Counted from the first letter of the stretch, positions 8,476 through 17,631 are shown. The stretch is DNA of 64,000 nucleotides from Streptomyces violens (GCF_000717745.1 NZ_JOBH01000009.1:124001-188000), one strand, 5' to 3'. A program made the numbers and translations. Notes: generated by a model from the sequence alone, not told the origin.

Positions 8476-10512
8476 GTGAGACGCACCCCCCATGGACGTG
8501 CCGCGACGGGCCGCAGACGTGTGATGGCCACCGGCACCCTCGTCGCCGTGACGGCCCTCCTCGCCGTCGGCGTGCAGACCGGCGCGGGCAACGCCGCGCC
8601 CAACCCCGGCAGCACACACGCACAGCCCCGGGCGGGCGCCCTGCCCGCCAAGCTCTCCCCCTCGCAGCGTGCGGAGCTGCTGAAGGACGCCGCCGCCACC
8701 ACCGCGCAGACGGCGAAGAAGCTGCAGCTCGGCGCCAAGGAGAAGCTCGTCGTCCGGGACGTCCAGCAGGACCGGGACGGCACGACGCACACCCGGTACG
8801 AGCGCACCTACGAGGGGCTGCCCGTCCTCGGCGGCGACCTCGTCGTGCACGAGACCAGGACCGGCAAGGTCGAGCGGGTCACCAAGGGCGTCCGGGCCCG
8901 GATAGCCGTGGCCGGCACGAAGGCGGCCGTGACGCCCGCGGCCGCCGAGGCCAAGGCCCTGAAGGCGTCGAAGGCGGAGGGCGCGGAGAAGTCCGACGCC
9001 AAGGAGCCCCGCAAGGTGATCTGGGCGGCGGACGGCAAGCCGGTCCTCGCGTACGAGACCGTGGTCGGCGGGCTGCAGGACGACGGCCAGACGCCGAACC
9101 GGCTGCACGTCATCACCGACGCCACCACCGGCGAGAAGCTGTTCCAGTACCAGGAGATCGACCAGGGCACCGGCAACAGCCAGTACAGCGGCCAGGTGAC
9201 GATCGGCACGGCGCCCTCGTACACCATGACCGACACCACGCGCGGCAACCACAAGACCTACAACCTCAACCACGGCTCGTCCGGCACCGGCACGCTCTTC
9301 TCCGACCCGGACGACGTCTGGGGCGACGGCACCCCGCAGAACGTGCAGACCGCGGGCGTGGACGCCGCGTACGGCGCCCAGCTCACCTGGGACTACTACA
9401 AGAGCGTGCACGGCCGCAGCGGCATCAAGGGCGACGGCGTCGGCGCGTACAGCCGGGTCCACTACGGCAACAACTACGTCAACGCCTTCTGGGACGACAG
9501 CTGCTTCTGCATGACCTACGGCGACGGGTCGGGCAACGCCGCGCCGCTCACCTCGATCGACGTGGCCGCGCACGAGATGACCCACGGCGTCACCTCCAAC
9601 ACCGCCGACCTGGTCTACAGCGGTGAGTCCGGCGGCCTGAACGAGGCGACCTCCGACATCTTCGCGGCGGCCGTCGAGTTCAACGCCAACAACCCCAAGG
9701 ACCCGGGCGACTACCTCATCGGCGAGAAGATCGACATCAACGGTGACGGCACCCCGCTGCGCTACATGGACAAGCCCAGCAAGGACGGCGCGTCCAAGGA
9801 CTCCTGGTACTCCGGTGTCGGCAACGTCGACGTGCACTACTCCTCCGGCATCGCCAACCACTTCTTCTACCTGCTGTCCGAGGGCAGCGGCGCGAAGGAC
9901 ATCAACGGCGTGCACTACGACAGCCCGACCTCCGACGGTCTGCCCGTGCCGGGCATCGGCCGGGCCAACGCCGAGAAGGTCTGGTACAAGGCGCTCACCC
10001 AGTACATGAGCTCCAACACCAACTTCGCGGGCGCCCGCACCGCCACCCTGCAGGCCGCCGCCGACCTCTTCGGCAAGGACACCCCGACCTACAACACGGT
10101 CGCCAACACCTGGGCCGCGGTGAACGTCGGCAGCCGCGTCGGGGACGGCGGCGACCCCGACCCGGGCGGCAACGTCTTCGAGAACACCAACGACGTGGCG
10201 ATCCCGGACGCGGGCTCCGCGGTGACCTCGTCGATCAGCGTCAACCGGACCGGCAAGGCGCCCAGCACGCTCAAGGTCGGCGTGGACATCGTGCACAGCT
10301 ACCGCGGTGACCTGGTCATCGACCTGGTCGCGCCGGACGGCACCGCGTACCGCCTGAAGAACTCCAGCTCCTGGGACTCGGCGGCGGACGTGAAGACCAC
10401 GTACACCGTCAACGCCTCGGCGGAGAACGCGGCCGGCACCTGGAAGCTGCGGGTGCGGGACGTGTACTCCGGCGACACGGGCCACATCAACAGCTGGAAG
10501 CTGACCTTCTGA
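8476..10512 (+). CDS. Secreted M4 neutral zinc metalloprotease with P-domain
   Basis: Thermolysin-family endopeptidase, 678 residues. The GTG start at 8476 has GAAGGAG directly upstream. A basic N-terminus and hydrophobic core form a signal peptide (about residues 1-40). FTP and PepSY propeptide domains follow (to about 240), then the M4 catalytic domain. Zinc ligands are His366 and His370 in HEMTH and Glu390 in GLNEATSD; Glu367 is the general base and His454 the transition-state His. The last about 110 residues form a proprotein-convertase P-domain with the VGVDIVHSYRGDLVIDLVAP-like signature. The next gene is a paralogue without this domain. A 17-bp hairpin directly downstream ends the unit. 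No regulator is adjacent. Confidence 0.95.
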   Translation: MRRTPHGRAATGRRRVMATGTLVAVTALLAVGVQTGAGNAAPNPGSTHAQPRAGALPAKLSPSQRAELLKDAAATTAQTAKKLQLGAKEKLVVRDVQQDRDGTTHTRYERTYEGLPVLGGDLVVHETRTGKVERVTKGVRARIAVAGTKAAVTPAAAEAKALKASKAEGAEKSDAKEPRKVIWAADGKPVLAYETVVGGLQDDGQTPNRLHVITDATTGEKLFQYQEIDQGTGNSQYSGQVTIGTAPSYTMTDTTRGNHKTYNLNHGSSGTGTLFSDPDDVWGDGTPQNVQTAGVDAAYGAQLTWDYYKSVHGRSGIKGDGVGAYSRVHYGNNYVNAFWDDSCFCMTYGDGSGNAAPLTSIDVAAHEMTHGVTSNTADLVYSGESGGLNEATSDIFAAAVEFNANNPKDPGDYLIGEKIDINGDGTPLRYMDKPSKDGASKDSWYSGVGNVDVHYSSGIANHFFYLLSEGSGAKDINGVHYDSPTSDGLPVPGIGRANAEKVWYKALTQYMSSNTNFAGARTATLQAAADLFGKDTPTYNTVANTWAAVNVGSRVGDGGDPDPGGNVFENTNDVAIPDAGSAVTSSISVNRTGKAPSTLKVGVDIVHSYRGDLVIDLVAPDGTAYRLKNSSSWDSAADVKTTYTVNASAENAAGTWKLRVRDVYSGDTGHINSWKLTF

Positions 10513-10539
10513 CCCGGTCTTCCGGCAGACGGACAACAG

Positions 10540-10577
10540 GGAGTGCCACCCCCGCCGCTCGGCGGGGGTGGCACTCC
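10540..10577 (+). terminator. Strong intrinsic terminator after the first M4 protease
   Basis: Perfect 17-bp stem: arm 10540-10556, loop GCTC, arm 10561-10577. It begins 27 nt after the protease stop codon. There is no long U-tract, which is usual in Streptomyces. It isolates the two paralogous protease genes transcriptionally. Confidence 0.9.
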
Positions 10578-10604
10578 TCCGTTATGCGGACGCGGGCGCG
10601 CTCT

Positions 10605-10622
10605 TTGCGAACAAATTGCGAA
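10605..10622 (+). promoter_or_regulatory. Direct repeat TTGCGAA with 11-bp period upstream of second M4 gene
   Basis: TTGCGAA occurs at 10605-10611 and again at 10616-10622, an 11-nt repeat period. This is the spacing of tandem half-sites bound by OmpR-family regulators on one DNA face. It lies about 110 nt before the protease start, in a locally AT-richer stretch. The cognate regulator is unknown. Confidence 0.45.
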
Positions 10623-10733
10623 GCGGCGCCAATTAGCCGGTGACAGCCGCCCGTTCGGGTGGCACGCTAACCCCGCACGTACCACCCGCATCGCTTTGCA
10701 CCCCCCACCACAGGCAAAGTTGAAGGAGCACGC

Positions 10734-12362
10734 GTGACCCCCCACATATCGCGTACCACCCGTATCGCCGGTGCCTCCGTGGCCGCCGCCGCGCTGCTCG
10801 CGGCCGGCATCGCCACCGGCACGGCGGGCGCGGCCCCCGCCTCCCCGGAGGCCGCCGGCGCCCCGGTGAAGATGACCGCCTCGCACCGCGCCGAACTGCT
10901 GCGCGACGCGCAGGCCACGAAGGCGAAGACCGCCGAGGAGCTGGGCCTCGGGGCCAAGGAGAAGCTGGTCGTCAAGGACGTCATCAAGGACGCGGACGGC
11001 ACCACGCACACCCGCTACGAGCGCACCTACGACGGCCTGCCCGTACTCGGCGGCGACCTCGTCGTCCACCAGGCCAAGGGCGGCGCCATCAAGTCGACCA
11101 CCAAGGCCACGAAGGCCACCATCAAGGTCGCCTCCACCACCCCGAAGATCGCCCCGAAGTCGGCCGCGACGTCCGCCGAGTCGGTGTCCGGTAAGACCGA
11201 GGGCATCAAGAAGTCCGACGCGGCGACGCCCAACAAGGTGATCTGGGCCGCCTCCGGCAAGCCCGTTCTCGCGTACGAGACGGTCGTCAAGGGCGTCCAG
11301 AAGGACGGCACCCCCAGCGAGCTGCACGTCGTCACCGACGCCAGCACCGGCAAGAAGCTGTTCCAGCACCAGGTCATCGAGACCGGCGCCGGCACCAGCA
11401 TGTACAGCGGCAAGGTCGAGCTGGCCACCAAGAAGGGCGGCAGCGGCTACGAGCTGACCGACGACAGCCGCGGCGGCCACGGCACGTACGACCTGGGCGG
11501 CTCGGAGAGCGGCGAGGGCAAGCTGCTCACGGACGACGACGACACCTGGGGCACCGGCAAGGGCGACGACCCGCAGACCGCGGCCGTCGACGCGGCGTAC
11601 GGCGCGCAGGTCACCTGGGACTACTACAAGAACGTGCACGGCCGCAGCGGCATCAACGGCGACGGCAAGGGCGCGTCCTCCCGCGTGCACTACGGCCAGA
11701 ACTACGTCAACGCGTTCTGGGACGACAGCTGCTTCTGCATGACGTACGGCGACGGCGAGGGCAACACCCACCCGCTGACCGCGCTGGACGTCGCGGCGCA
11801 CGAGATGTCGCACGGCGTCACCTCGGCCACCGCGAACCTGGAGTACAGCGGCGAGTCCGGCGGCCTGAACGAGGCGACCTCCGACATCTTCGGCACCGCG
11901 ACGGAGTTCAGCGCCAAGAACACCGAGGACGTCGGCGACTACCTCATCGGCGAGAAGATCGACATCAACGGTGACGGCTCGCCGCTGCGCTACATGGACA
12001 AGCCCAGCAAGGACGGCAACTCGCTGGACTTCTGGAAGGAGGGTGCCGGGGACGTCGACGTGCACTACTCCTCGGGCATCGCCAACCACTTCTTCTACCT
12101 GCTGTCCGAGGGCAGCGGCGCGAAGGAGATCGACGGCGTGAAGTACGACAGCCCGACCGCCGACGGCTCCAAGGTCGAGGGCATCGGCCGGGACAAGGCC
12201 GAGAAGATCTGGTACAAGGCCCTGACCGCGTACATGACCTCCACGACCGACTACAAGGGCGCCCGCGAGGCGACCGTGAAGGCCGCCACGGACCTGTTCG
12301 GCGCCGACAGCGCCGAGGTCAAGGGCGTCGAGGCGGCTTGGACGGGCGTGGCGGTGAAGTAA
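10734..12362 (+). CDS. Secreted M4 neutral zinc metalloprotease (no P-domain)
   Basis: Paralogue of the preceding protease, 542 residues. The GTG start at 10734 has GAAGGAG upstream. It has a signal peptide (about 1-35), FTP/PepSY prodomains (to about 225) and an M4 catalytic domain that ends the protein. Zinc ligands are His356 and His360 in HEMSH and Glu380; Glu357 is the base and His444 the catalytic His. The spacing between these residues matches the first paralogue exactly (24 and 88 residues). Long stretches are near-identical between the two, so a tandem duplication followed by gain or loss of the P-domain is likely. The gene has its own promoter region and ends before a convergent hairpin at 12477-12519. 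Confidence 0.95.
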   Translation: MTPHISRTTRIAGASVAAAALLAAGIATGTAGAAPASPEAAGAPVKMTASHRAELLRDAQATKAKTAEELGLGAKEKLVVKDVIKDADGTTHTRYERTYDGLPVLGGDLVVHQAKGGAIKSTTKATKATIKVASTTPKIAPKSAATSAESVSGKTEGIKKSDAATPNKVIWAASGKPVLAYETVVKGVQKDGTPSELHVVTDASTGKKLFQHQVIETGAGTSMYSGKVELATKKGGSGYELTDDSRGGHGTYDLGGSESGEGKLLTDDDDTWGTGKGDDPQTAAVDAAYGAQVTWDYYKNVHGRSGINGDGKGASSRVHYGQNYVNAFWDDSCFCMTYGDGEGNTHPLTALDVAAHEMSHGVTSATANLEYSGESGGLNEATSDIFGTATEFSAKNTEDVGDYLIGEKIDINGDGSPLRYMDKPSKDGNSLDFWKEGAGDVDVHYSSGIANHFFYLLSEGSGAKEIDGVKYDSPTADGSKVEGIGRDKAEKIWYKALTAYMTSTTDYKGAREATVKAATDLFGADSAEVKGVEAAWTGVAVK

Positions 12363-12476
12363 CGCGGCCGAAGTAACGCTTCGCCACTGGGCCCCCCTTA
12401 CAGTCCGGGGAGCTTAGGGGGGCGGGGAGCCGCGTGGACGTTGTCCACAGGGTGATCCGCCCCTTCCGCACGAGCC

Positions 12477-12519
12477 GGGCGGTGTCCGGAGGCTCCCGAT
12501 ATCCCTCCGGACACCGCCC
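12477..12519. terminator. Bidirectional terminator between M4 gene and hydrolase
   Basis: Perfect 16-bp inverted repeat: arms 12477-12492 and 12504-12519 with an 11-nt loop. It sits between convergent genes, 2 nt before the end of the hydrolase gene, and should stop transcription from both sides. Confidence 0.85.
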
Positions 12520-12520
12520 T

Positions 12521-13306
12521 TCATGCTGTGCGGGCGGCCTGCCACAGGTCAGCCAGTGCCGCGTTGACCCGTGCGGGCTGCTGGGTGTGCGGGTAGTAGC
12601 CCGGGACGGTCAGGTGGTCGGCGTCGAGGGCGGTGGCGAGGAAGCGGGCGCACGCGATCAGCGGCTCGCCCGCGTAGGTGCGGTACGCCTCGGGGGCGCC
12701 CGCCCAGTCGCCGGAGATCAGCAGCTTGGGGAAGGGCGCGTCGGCCAGCGGGCCGAGCGGGATGTCCGCGTCCCAGCACGGGCGTTCGGCCATCGTCGTG
12801 GCCGCCGCGCGCAGCCGTGCCGGTGTCGGCTCCGGCGTCTCCATGCCGACGGACTCGGTCGCGGCGCGCAGGTACTCCGCCGGCGTGAGGCCGGCGGGGA
12901 GGGCGGCGGTGGCGGCCCGGGCCCGCGCCAGGGCCGCGGCCACCACCGGATCCGCCTCGGCCGGCCGCAGCGCGCCCGGCTGGATCAGGGTGAGGGAGCG
13001 GACCAGGTCCGGGCGGTGTACGGCGGCGGCCATGGCGCTGACGCCGCCGTACGCGTGTCCGACCAGGTGGGCGCCGGTGCCGAGGAGAGCGATGATGTCC
13101 TCGGCGTCGACCGCCCAGTCGCTGTGCTCGATGTCGGGGCTCCGCCCGTAGCCCCTGCGGTCCATCAGGAGCAGCCGGTGCCGTGCCGCCAGCGGGCGCT
13201 GTGCCGCGAAGCCGTACCGCTCGTCGTCGCCCCAGGTGAGGATCCCGTGGACGAGGACGGCGGGCGGCCCGCCGGCGCCCGCGTCGTCCCATACGGTCGT
13301 GTGCAC
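12521..13306 (-). CDS. Alpha/beta-hydrolase fold protein lacking the nucleophile Ser
   Basis: About 261 residues with the alpha/beta-hydrolase core: an oxyanion-loop motif VLVHGIL, the strand-5 nucleophile elbow, an acid region in LLISGDW and the C-terminal DADH. The elbow reads GHAYGG, so the nucleophile position (residue 85) is Ala, encoded by GCG; TCG (Ser) differs by one base. The protein may be non-catalytic or use another chemistry. The start chosen at 13306 (GTG) has GGGGGG just upstream. An alternative GTG at 13324 would overlap the glgP stop (GTGA). In either case it is tightly coupled to glgP, which is transcribed just before it. The physiological link to glycogen is unknown. Confidence 0.82.
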   Translation of the reverse strand: MHTTVWDDAGAGGPPAVLVHGILTWGDDERYGFAAQRPLAARHRLLLMDRRGYGRSPDIEHSDWAVDAEDIIALLGTGAHLVGHAYGGVSAMAAAVHRPDLVRSLTLIQPGALRPAEADPVVAAALARARAATAALPAGLTPAEYLRAATESVGMETPEPTPARLRAAATTMAERPCWDADIPLGPLADAPFPKLLISGDWAGAPEAYRTYAGEPLIACARFLATALDADHLTVPGYYPHTQQPARVNAALADLWQAARTA

Positions 13307-13320
13307 AGCGCCCCCCGGTA

Positions 13321-15960
13321 TCACCGCAGCAGCACCCCGGCCGCCTCGCCCGTGGCCTCCGACGGGACGGCGATCAGGCCCATCTCGGCGTGCGTGGAGA
13401 GCAAGGGGTGGGCGGGGAGGATGCGGACCGTGTAGCCGAAGGGGCCGGTGCGGTCCAGGACGAGCGGGCCCTCGTACAGCCAGCGGCCTTCCAGGTCGGG
13501 GCCGCCCGCCGGTTTGAGCGGGACCGTGAGCGGGTCGGCGATCCGGTCGGACTCGTCGACCCGGCCGGAGACCAGCTGTACCTCGACGTCCTCGGGGGCC
13601 AGCTGATCCAGCGTGACCCGGACGCGCAGGGCGAGGGTGCCGCCCAGTTCGGCCTGGCCGTTGGCGGGCGTGGTGGGGCTGCCGGTCTCGACGTGGTCCA
13701 CCGCGACCCGTGGCCACGCCTCCCGCACCCTGACCTTCCACTCCGCGAGGCCGCGCGCGGCCTCCGGGGTGAGGGCGCGGTGCGCGTGCGCCGCGGGGGC
13801 GTAGAGCCGCTCGACGTACTCGCGGACCATCCGGCCGGCGAGGACCTTGGGGCCGAGGGTGACGAGCGTACGGCGGACCATCTCGACCCAGCGGTGCGGT
13901 ACGCCCGCCTCGTCGCGCTCGTAGAAGCGCGGCGCGACGCGCTGCTCCAGGAGTTCGTAGAGGGCCGCGGCTTCGAGGTCGTCGCGGCGCTCGTCGTCGG
14001 TGGCGGTGCCGTCGGCGGTGGGGATGGACCAGCCGAAGTCCGGCTCGTACCACTCGTCCCACCAGCCGTCGAGGACGGAGAGGTTCAGGGCGCCGTTCAG
14101 GGCGGCCTTCATGCCGGAGGTGCCGCATGCTTCCAGGGGCCGCAGCGGGTTGTTCAGCCAGATGTCGCAGCCCGGATAGAGCTTCTGCGCCATGGCCATG
14201 CCGTAGTCGGGCAGGAAGACGATGCGGTGCCGGACGCGCGGGTCGTCGGCGAAGCGGACCAGCTCCTGGACGAGGCGCTTGCCGCTGTCGTCGGCGGGGT
14301 GCGCCTTGCCGGCCACCACGATCTGGATCGGCCGCTCGGGGTGGAGCAGCAGCTCCATGAGGCGGTCGCGGTCGCGGAGCATGAGGGTGAGGCGCTTGTA
14401 GGACGGCACCCGGCGGGCGAAACCGATGGTGAGGACGTCGGGGTCGAGGACGCCGTCGATCCAGGCCAGTTCGGCGGTGGCGGCGCCGCGCTGCCGCCAG
14501 GAGGCGCGCAGCCGCATCCGTACTTCGGTGACGAGCTGTTCGCGCAGGGTGCGGCGGAGGTCCCAGATGGCGGGGTCGGCGATGTCGGCGACCCCGTCCC
14601 AGCGTTCGGAGCCGCCCACGGTGAGGGCGTCCTCGGTGCGCTGGGCGCCGATCTGGCGGGCGCCGAGGCGGAAGACCTCGGGGGCGACCCAGGTGGGTGC
14701 GTGCACGCCGTTGGTGACGGAGGTGATCGGCACCTCGTCGGGGTCGAAGCCGGGCCAGAGTCCGGCGAACATTCCGCGGCTGACGCCGCCGTGCAGCGTG
14801 GAGACGCCGTTGGCGCGCTGGGCCAGCCGCAGGCCCATCACGGCCATGTTGAACACGTTGGGCTCGCCGCCGGGGTAGCTCTCCATGCCCAGGCCGAGGA
14901 CGCGGGCCGCGTCGATGCCGGGGAGTTCGCCGTCGGGGCCGAAGTGCCGGGCGACCAGTTCGCGGTCGAAGCGGTCGATGCCGGCGGGCACGGGGGTGTG
15001 GGTGGTGAAGACGGTACCGGCCCGTACGGCTTCCAGGGCGCTGTCGAAATCCAGCCCGCCGGCGTCCTCTTCGGACAGTTCGCGGATGCGTTCCAGGCCG
15101 AGGAAGCCGGCGTGGCCCTCGTTGGTGTGGAAGACCTCGGGCGCTGGATGACCGGTGAGCCGGCAGTACGTACGGACGGCCCGTACGCCGCCGATGCCCA
15201 GCAGCATTTCCTGGAGGAGGCGGTGTTCGCTGCCGCCGCCGTAGAGGCGGTCGGTGACCTGGCGTTCGCCGGGGCCGTTCTCCTCGACGTCGGAGTCGAG
15301 GAGGAGGAGCGGCACGCGGCCGACGCGGGCCTGCCAGATGTACGAGCGCAGCCGGCGGCCGCCGGGGAGCGCGAGGGAGACCTGGGCGGGGCTGCCGTCG
15401 TCCTCGCGGAGGAGTTCCAGCGGCAGCTCGTTGGGGTCGAGGACCGGGTAGTGCTCCTGCTGCCAGCCCTCGCGGGAGAGGGTCTGGCGGAAGTAGCCGT
15501 GGCGGTAGAGCAGGCCGACGCCGATCAGCGGGACGCCGAGGTCGGACGCGGCCTTGAGGTGGTCGCCGGCGAGGATGCCGAGGCCGCCGGAGTACTGCGG
15601 GAGGGCGGCGGTGATGCCGAATTCCGGTGAGAAGTAGGCGACGGCCTCGGGCAGGGCACCGTCGACGGACTGGTACCAGCGGCGGCCTGAGAGGTAGTCC
15701 TGCAGGTCATCCGCGCAGGCGGTGAGCCGGCGCAGGAAGCGGCGGTCGGCGGCCAGCTCGGCCAGGCGTTCGGCGGTGACTGTGCCGAGGAGCTGGACCG
15801 GGTCGGTGCCGGGCCGCTGCCGGCCGTCGGGGTCCAGGGCGTGGAAGAGCTCGCGGGTTTCGGTGTGCCAGGACCAGCGCAGGTTCCGCGCCAGTTCGCT
15901 GAGCGGTCGTAGGGACGGGGGAAGGACAGGGCGCACGGTGAATCGACGAATGGCCTTCAC
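13321..15960 (-). CDS. glgP: Alpha-glucan (glycogen) phosphorylase GlgP
   Basis: Releases glucose-1-phosphate from alpha-1,4-glucan with inorganic phosphate (GT35, PLP-dependent). The 879-residue protein starts with a DUF3417-type N-domain and belongs to the short bacterial alpha-glucan phosphorylase group. The PLP lysine is Lys618 in EACGTSGMKAALNG. The start is GTG at 15960, giving VKAIRRFTVRP; longer upstream frames lack coding character. The upstream sequence has TACGGT six nt before the GTG and no properly spaced ribosome binding site, so a leaderless message is possible. It is divergent from the subtilase gene and faces away from glgE. A related alternative substrate is maltodextrin. 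Confidence 0.94.
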   Translation of the reverse strand: MKAIRRFTVRPVLPPSLRPLSELARNLRWSWHTETRELFHALDPDGRQRPGTDPVQLLGTVTAERLAELAADRRFLRRLTACADDLQDYLSGRRWYQSVDGALPEAVAYFSPEFGITAALPQYSGGLGILAGDHLKAASDLGVPLIGVGLLYRHGYFRQTLSREGWQQEHYPVLDPNELPLELLREDDGSPAQVSLALPGGRRLRSYIWQARVGRVPLLLLDSDVEENGPGERQVTDRLYGGGSEHRLLQEMLLGIGGVRAVRTYCRLTGHPAPEVFHTNEGHAGFLGLERIRELSEEDAGGLDFDSALEAVRAGTVFTTHTPVPAGIDRFDRELVARHFGPDGELPGIDAARVLGLGMESYPGGEPNVFNMAVMGLRLAQRANGVSTLHGGVSRGMFAGLWPGFDPDEVPITSVTNGVHAPTWVAPEVFRLGARQIGAQRTEDALTVGGSERWDGVADIADPAIWDLRRTLREQLVTEVRMRLRASWRQRGAATAELAWIDGVLDPDVLTIGFARRVPSYKRLTLMLRDRDRLMELLLHPERPIQIVVAGKAHPADDSGKRLVQELVRFADDPRVRHRIVFLPDYGMAMAQKLYPGCDIWLNNPLRPLEACGTSGMKAALNGALNLSVLDGWWDEWYEPDFGWSIPTADGTATDDERRDDLEAAALYELLEQRVAPRFYERDEAGVPHRWVEMVRRTLVTLGPKVLAGRMVREYVERLYAPAAHAHRALTPEAARGLAEWKVRVREAWPRVAVDHVETGSPTTPANGQAELGGTLALRVRVTLDQLAPEDVEVQLVSGRVDESDRIADPLTVPLKPAGGPDLEGRWLYEGPLVLDRTGPFGYTVRILPAHPLLSTHAEMGLIAVPSEATGEAAGVLLR

Positions 15961-16377
15961 GCTCCGACCGTAGCGGCGGGCGGGCCGCAGCAACCACAGC
16001 GCGCGCCCGGCACTGCACACAACCGCTCGAAAGGCCCGCCCCACGCGCCGACCGCACTCTCATACGCCCCTTGCAGAGCGTCCCGTACGTCTCTTGGCGG
16101 AGGTGCCAGCGCCGGAGCGGGCCCGCGGGCCCGGCCATGTGTGCCCGCCGGGCGGCCGTGGCCGGGCCGGGTGCGGGATCCGGCCAGAAATCGCCGCAAC
16201 CTTCGCCATGCATCATCGACCCGATATGGCCGATTCCGCCCCGTCGTCCTCTCTTGTACGGACTGCGGGCCCACGGAAGGCTGCAGGATGGCGTCGGTGG
16301 AGCGCGGCGCGGCTGCCGGCGCCACGGAATCGCAACACCCTTGCCTGCCTGTCGAGTTGAAGAGGGGAACTCCGTAC
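15961..16377. other. Divergent intergenic region between glgP and subtilase gene
   Basis: 417 nt without a credible gene. It must hold promoters for both flanking genes. A perfect 16-bp GC palindrome lies at 16118-16133 (CGGGCCCG repeated as inverted arms), which may be chance in such GC-rich DNA. A continuous open frame runs through part of it into the protease gene but has no start signal and no coding character. Confidence 0.6.
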
Positions 16378-17607
16378 ATGGCCTGGACACGAACAGCCCG
16401 GCGACGGCTGGCCGCGGGGAGTACGGCCGCCGCGTCGGCGGCCCTGCTCTGCGCCGCCACGCTGCCGGCCCACGCCGCGCCGCCCGAAGGCCGGGTACTG
16501 GGGGCGGGGGCGTCCGGCGCGGTCAACAGCAGCTACATCGTCACCTTCAAGCAGGGCGCGCGGGGGGTCGACGCGCGGTCCGCGGCGGGGAAGCGGCTGG
16601 CGGCGAAGTACGGCGCGACGATACGCCGGACGTACCGCAAGGCCATCAACGGCTACGCGATACGGGCGAACGCGACCCAGGCCCGGCGTCTCGCGGCGCA
16701 CCCCGCGGTGGCGGCGGTGAGCCAGAACCGCACGGTACGGCTGACGGACACCGCGAAGGCGCCGGGGGCCCTGCAGAAGCACCCGCCGTCCTGGGGCCTG
16801 GACCGGATCGACCAGAAGACCCTGCCGCTCAACAAGTCGTACGTCATGCCGCCCGGCGGCGGCGCGGGCGTCAGCGTCTACGTCCTGGACACCGGCGTGC
16901 GTACCACCCACGAGGACTTCAAGGGACGGGCCAGAAGCGGGTGGGACTTCGTCGGCAACGACGGCGACGCGCTCGACGCGAACGGCCATGGCACCCATGT
17001 GGCCGCCACCATTGCGGGTGAGAAGTACGGCGTCGCCAAGAAGGCCGACATCATCTCGGTGCGGGTGCTGGACGCCGACGGCTCGGGAACCACCGAGAAG
17101 GTCATGGCGGGCATCGACTGGGTGGCCCAGCACGCCAAGGGGCCCTCGGTGGCCAATCTGAGCCTGGGCAGCATGTTGTCGCCGCAGCTGGACCAGGCGG
17201 TGAAGAACGCGATCGAGGCCGGGGTGACGTTCACCGTCGCGGCCGGGAACAACAACGCGCCGGCCGCCCTCTACTCGCCCGGCCGGGTCGAGGAGGCCAT
17301 CACGGTCGGCGCCACGGGCAGCGACGACTCCCGCGCCGAGTTCTCCAACTTCGGTCCGCCGGTGGACCTGTTCGCGCCGGGTGTCGGGATCGTCTCGGCC
17401 TGGAACTCGGACGACGCGGCCGCCAAGGTGCTCTCCGGCACCTCGATGGCCGCGCCGCACGCCGCGGGCGGCGCGGCGCTGTACCTGTCGCGGCATCCGG
17501 GGGCGAAGCCGGCGGAGGTCGGGAAGGCGCTGGTCGACGGCGCTTCGGAGGAGCAGGTCAAGAGCGGGGGGCTGGGCTCGCCGGACCGGCTGCTCCGGGT
17601 CAGGTAG
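16378..17607 (+). CDS. Secreted subtilisin-like serine protease (S8A) with I9 propeptide
   Basis: 409-residue extracellular endopeptidase. The ATG at 16378 has GAAGAGGGG upstream. Signal peptide at about 1-36 (arginine-rich start, cleavage after HAA), inhibitor I9 propeptide at about 55-130 (SYIVTFKQG to VAAVSQNRTV), then the catalytic domain. The triad is Asp171 (VLDTGV), His204 (NGHGTHV) and Ser356 (GTSMAAPHA). The oxyanion Asn lies in AAGNNN. Sequence style is proteinase K-like. It stands between glgP and glgE, with its own promoter and a downstream hairpin; from memory these two genes are adjacent in S. coelicolor, so this gene may be an insertion in this lineage. Confidence 0.95.
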   Translation: MAWTRTARRRLAAGSTAAASAALLCAATLPAHAAPPEGRVLGAGASGAVNSSYIVTFKQGARGVDARSAAGKRLAAKYGATIRRTYRKAINGYAIRANATQARRLAAHPAVAAVSQNRTVRLTDTAKAPGALQKHPPSWGLDRIDQKTLPLNKSYVMPPGGGAGVSVYVLDTGVRTTHEDFKGRARSGWDFVGNDGDALDANGHGTHVAATIAGEKYGVAKKADIISVRVLDADGSGTTEKVMAGIDWVAQHAKGPSVANLSLGSMLSPQLDQAVKNAIEAGVTFTVAAGNNNAPAALYSPGRVEEAITVGATGSDDSRAEFSNFGPPVDLFAPGVGIVSAWNSDDAAAKVLSGTSMAAPHAAGGAALYLSRHPGAKPAEVGKALVDGASEEQVKSGGLGSPDRLLRVR

Positions 17608-17631
17608 TACCGCCCCGGACAGGGCCGTGAG

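Noticed and set aside
8222..8479. Possible small ORF upstream of the first M4 gene
   Set aside because: No ribosome binding site, Pro/Ala-rich translation without a signal peptide, and it runs into the real start region of the protease.
5315..10536. Two long overlapping minus-strand open frames across the second ABC gene and the M4 gene
   Set aside because: Low-complexity His/Arg/Gly translation; the plus-strand genes carry all conserved motifs.
15961..16377. N-terminal extension of the subtilase through the intergenic region
   Set aside because: An open frame exists but ATG 16378 has a ribosome binding site and begins a proper signal peptide.
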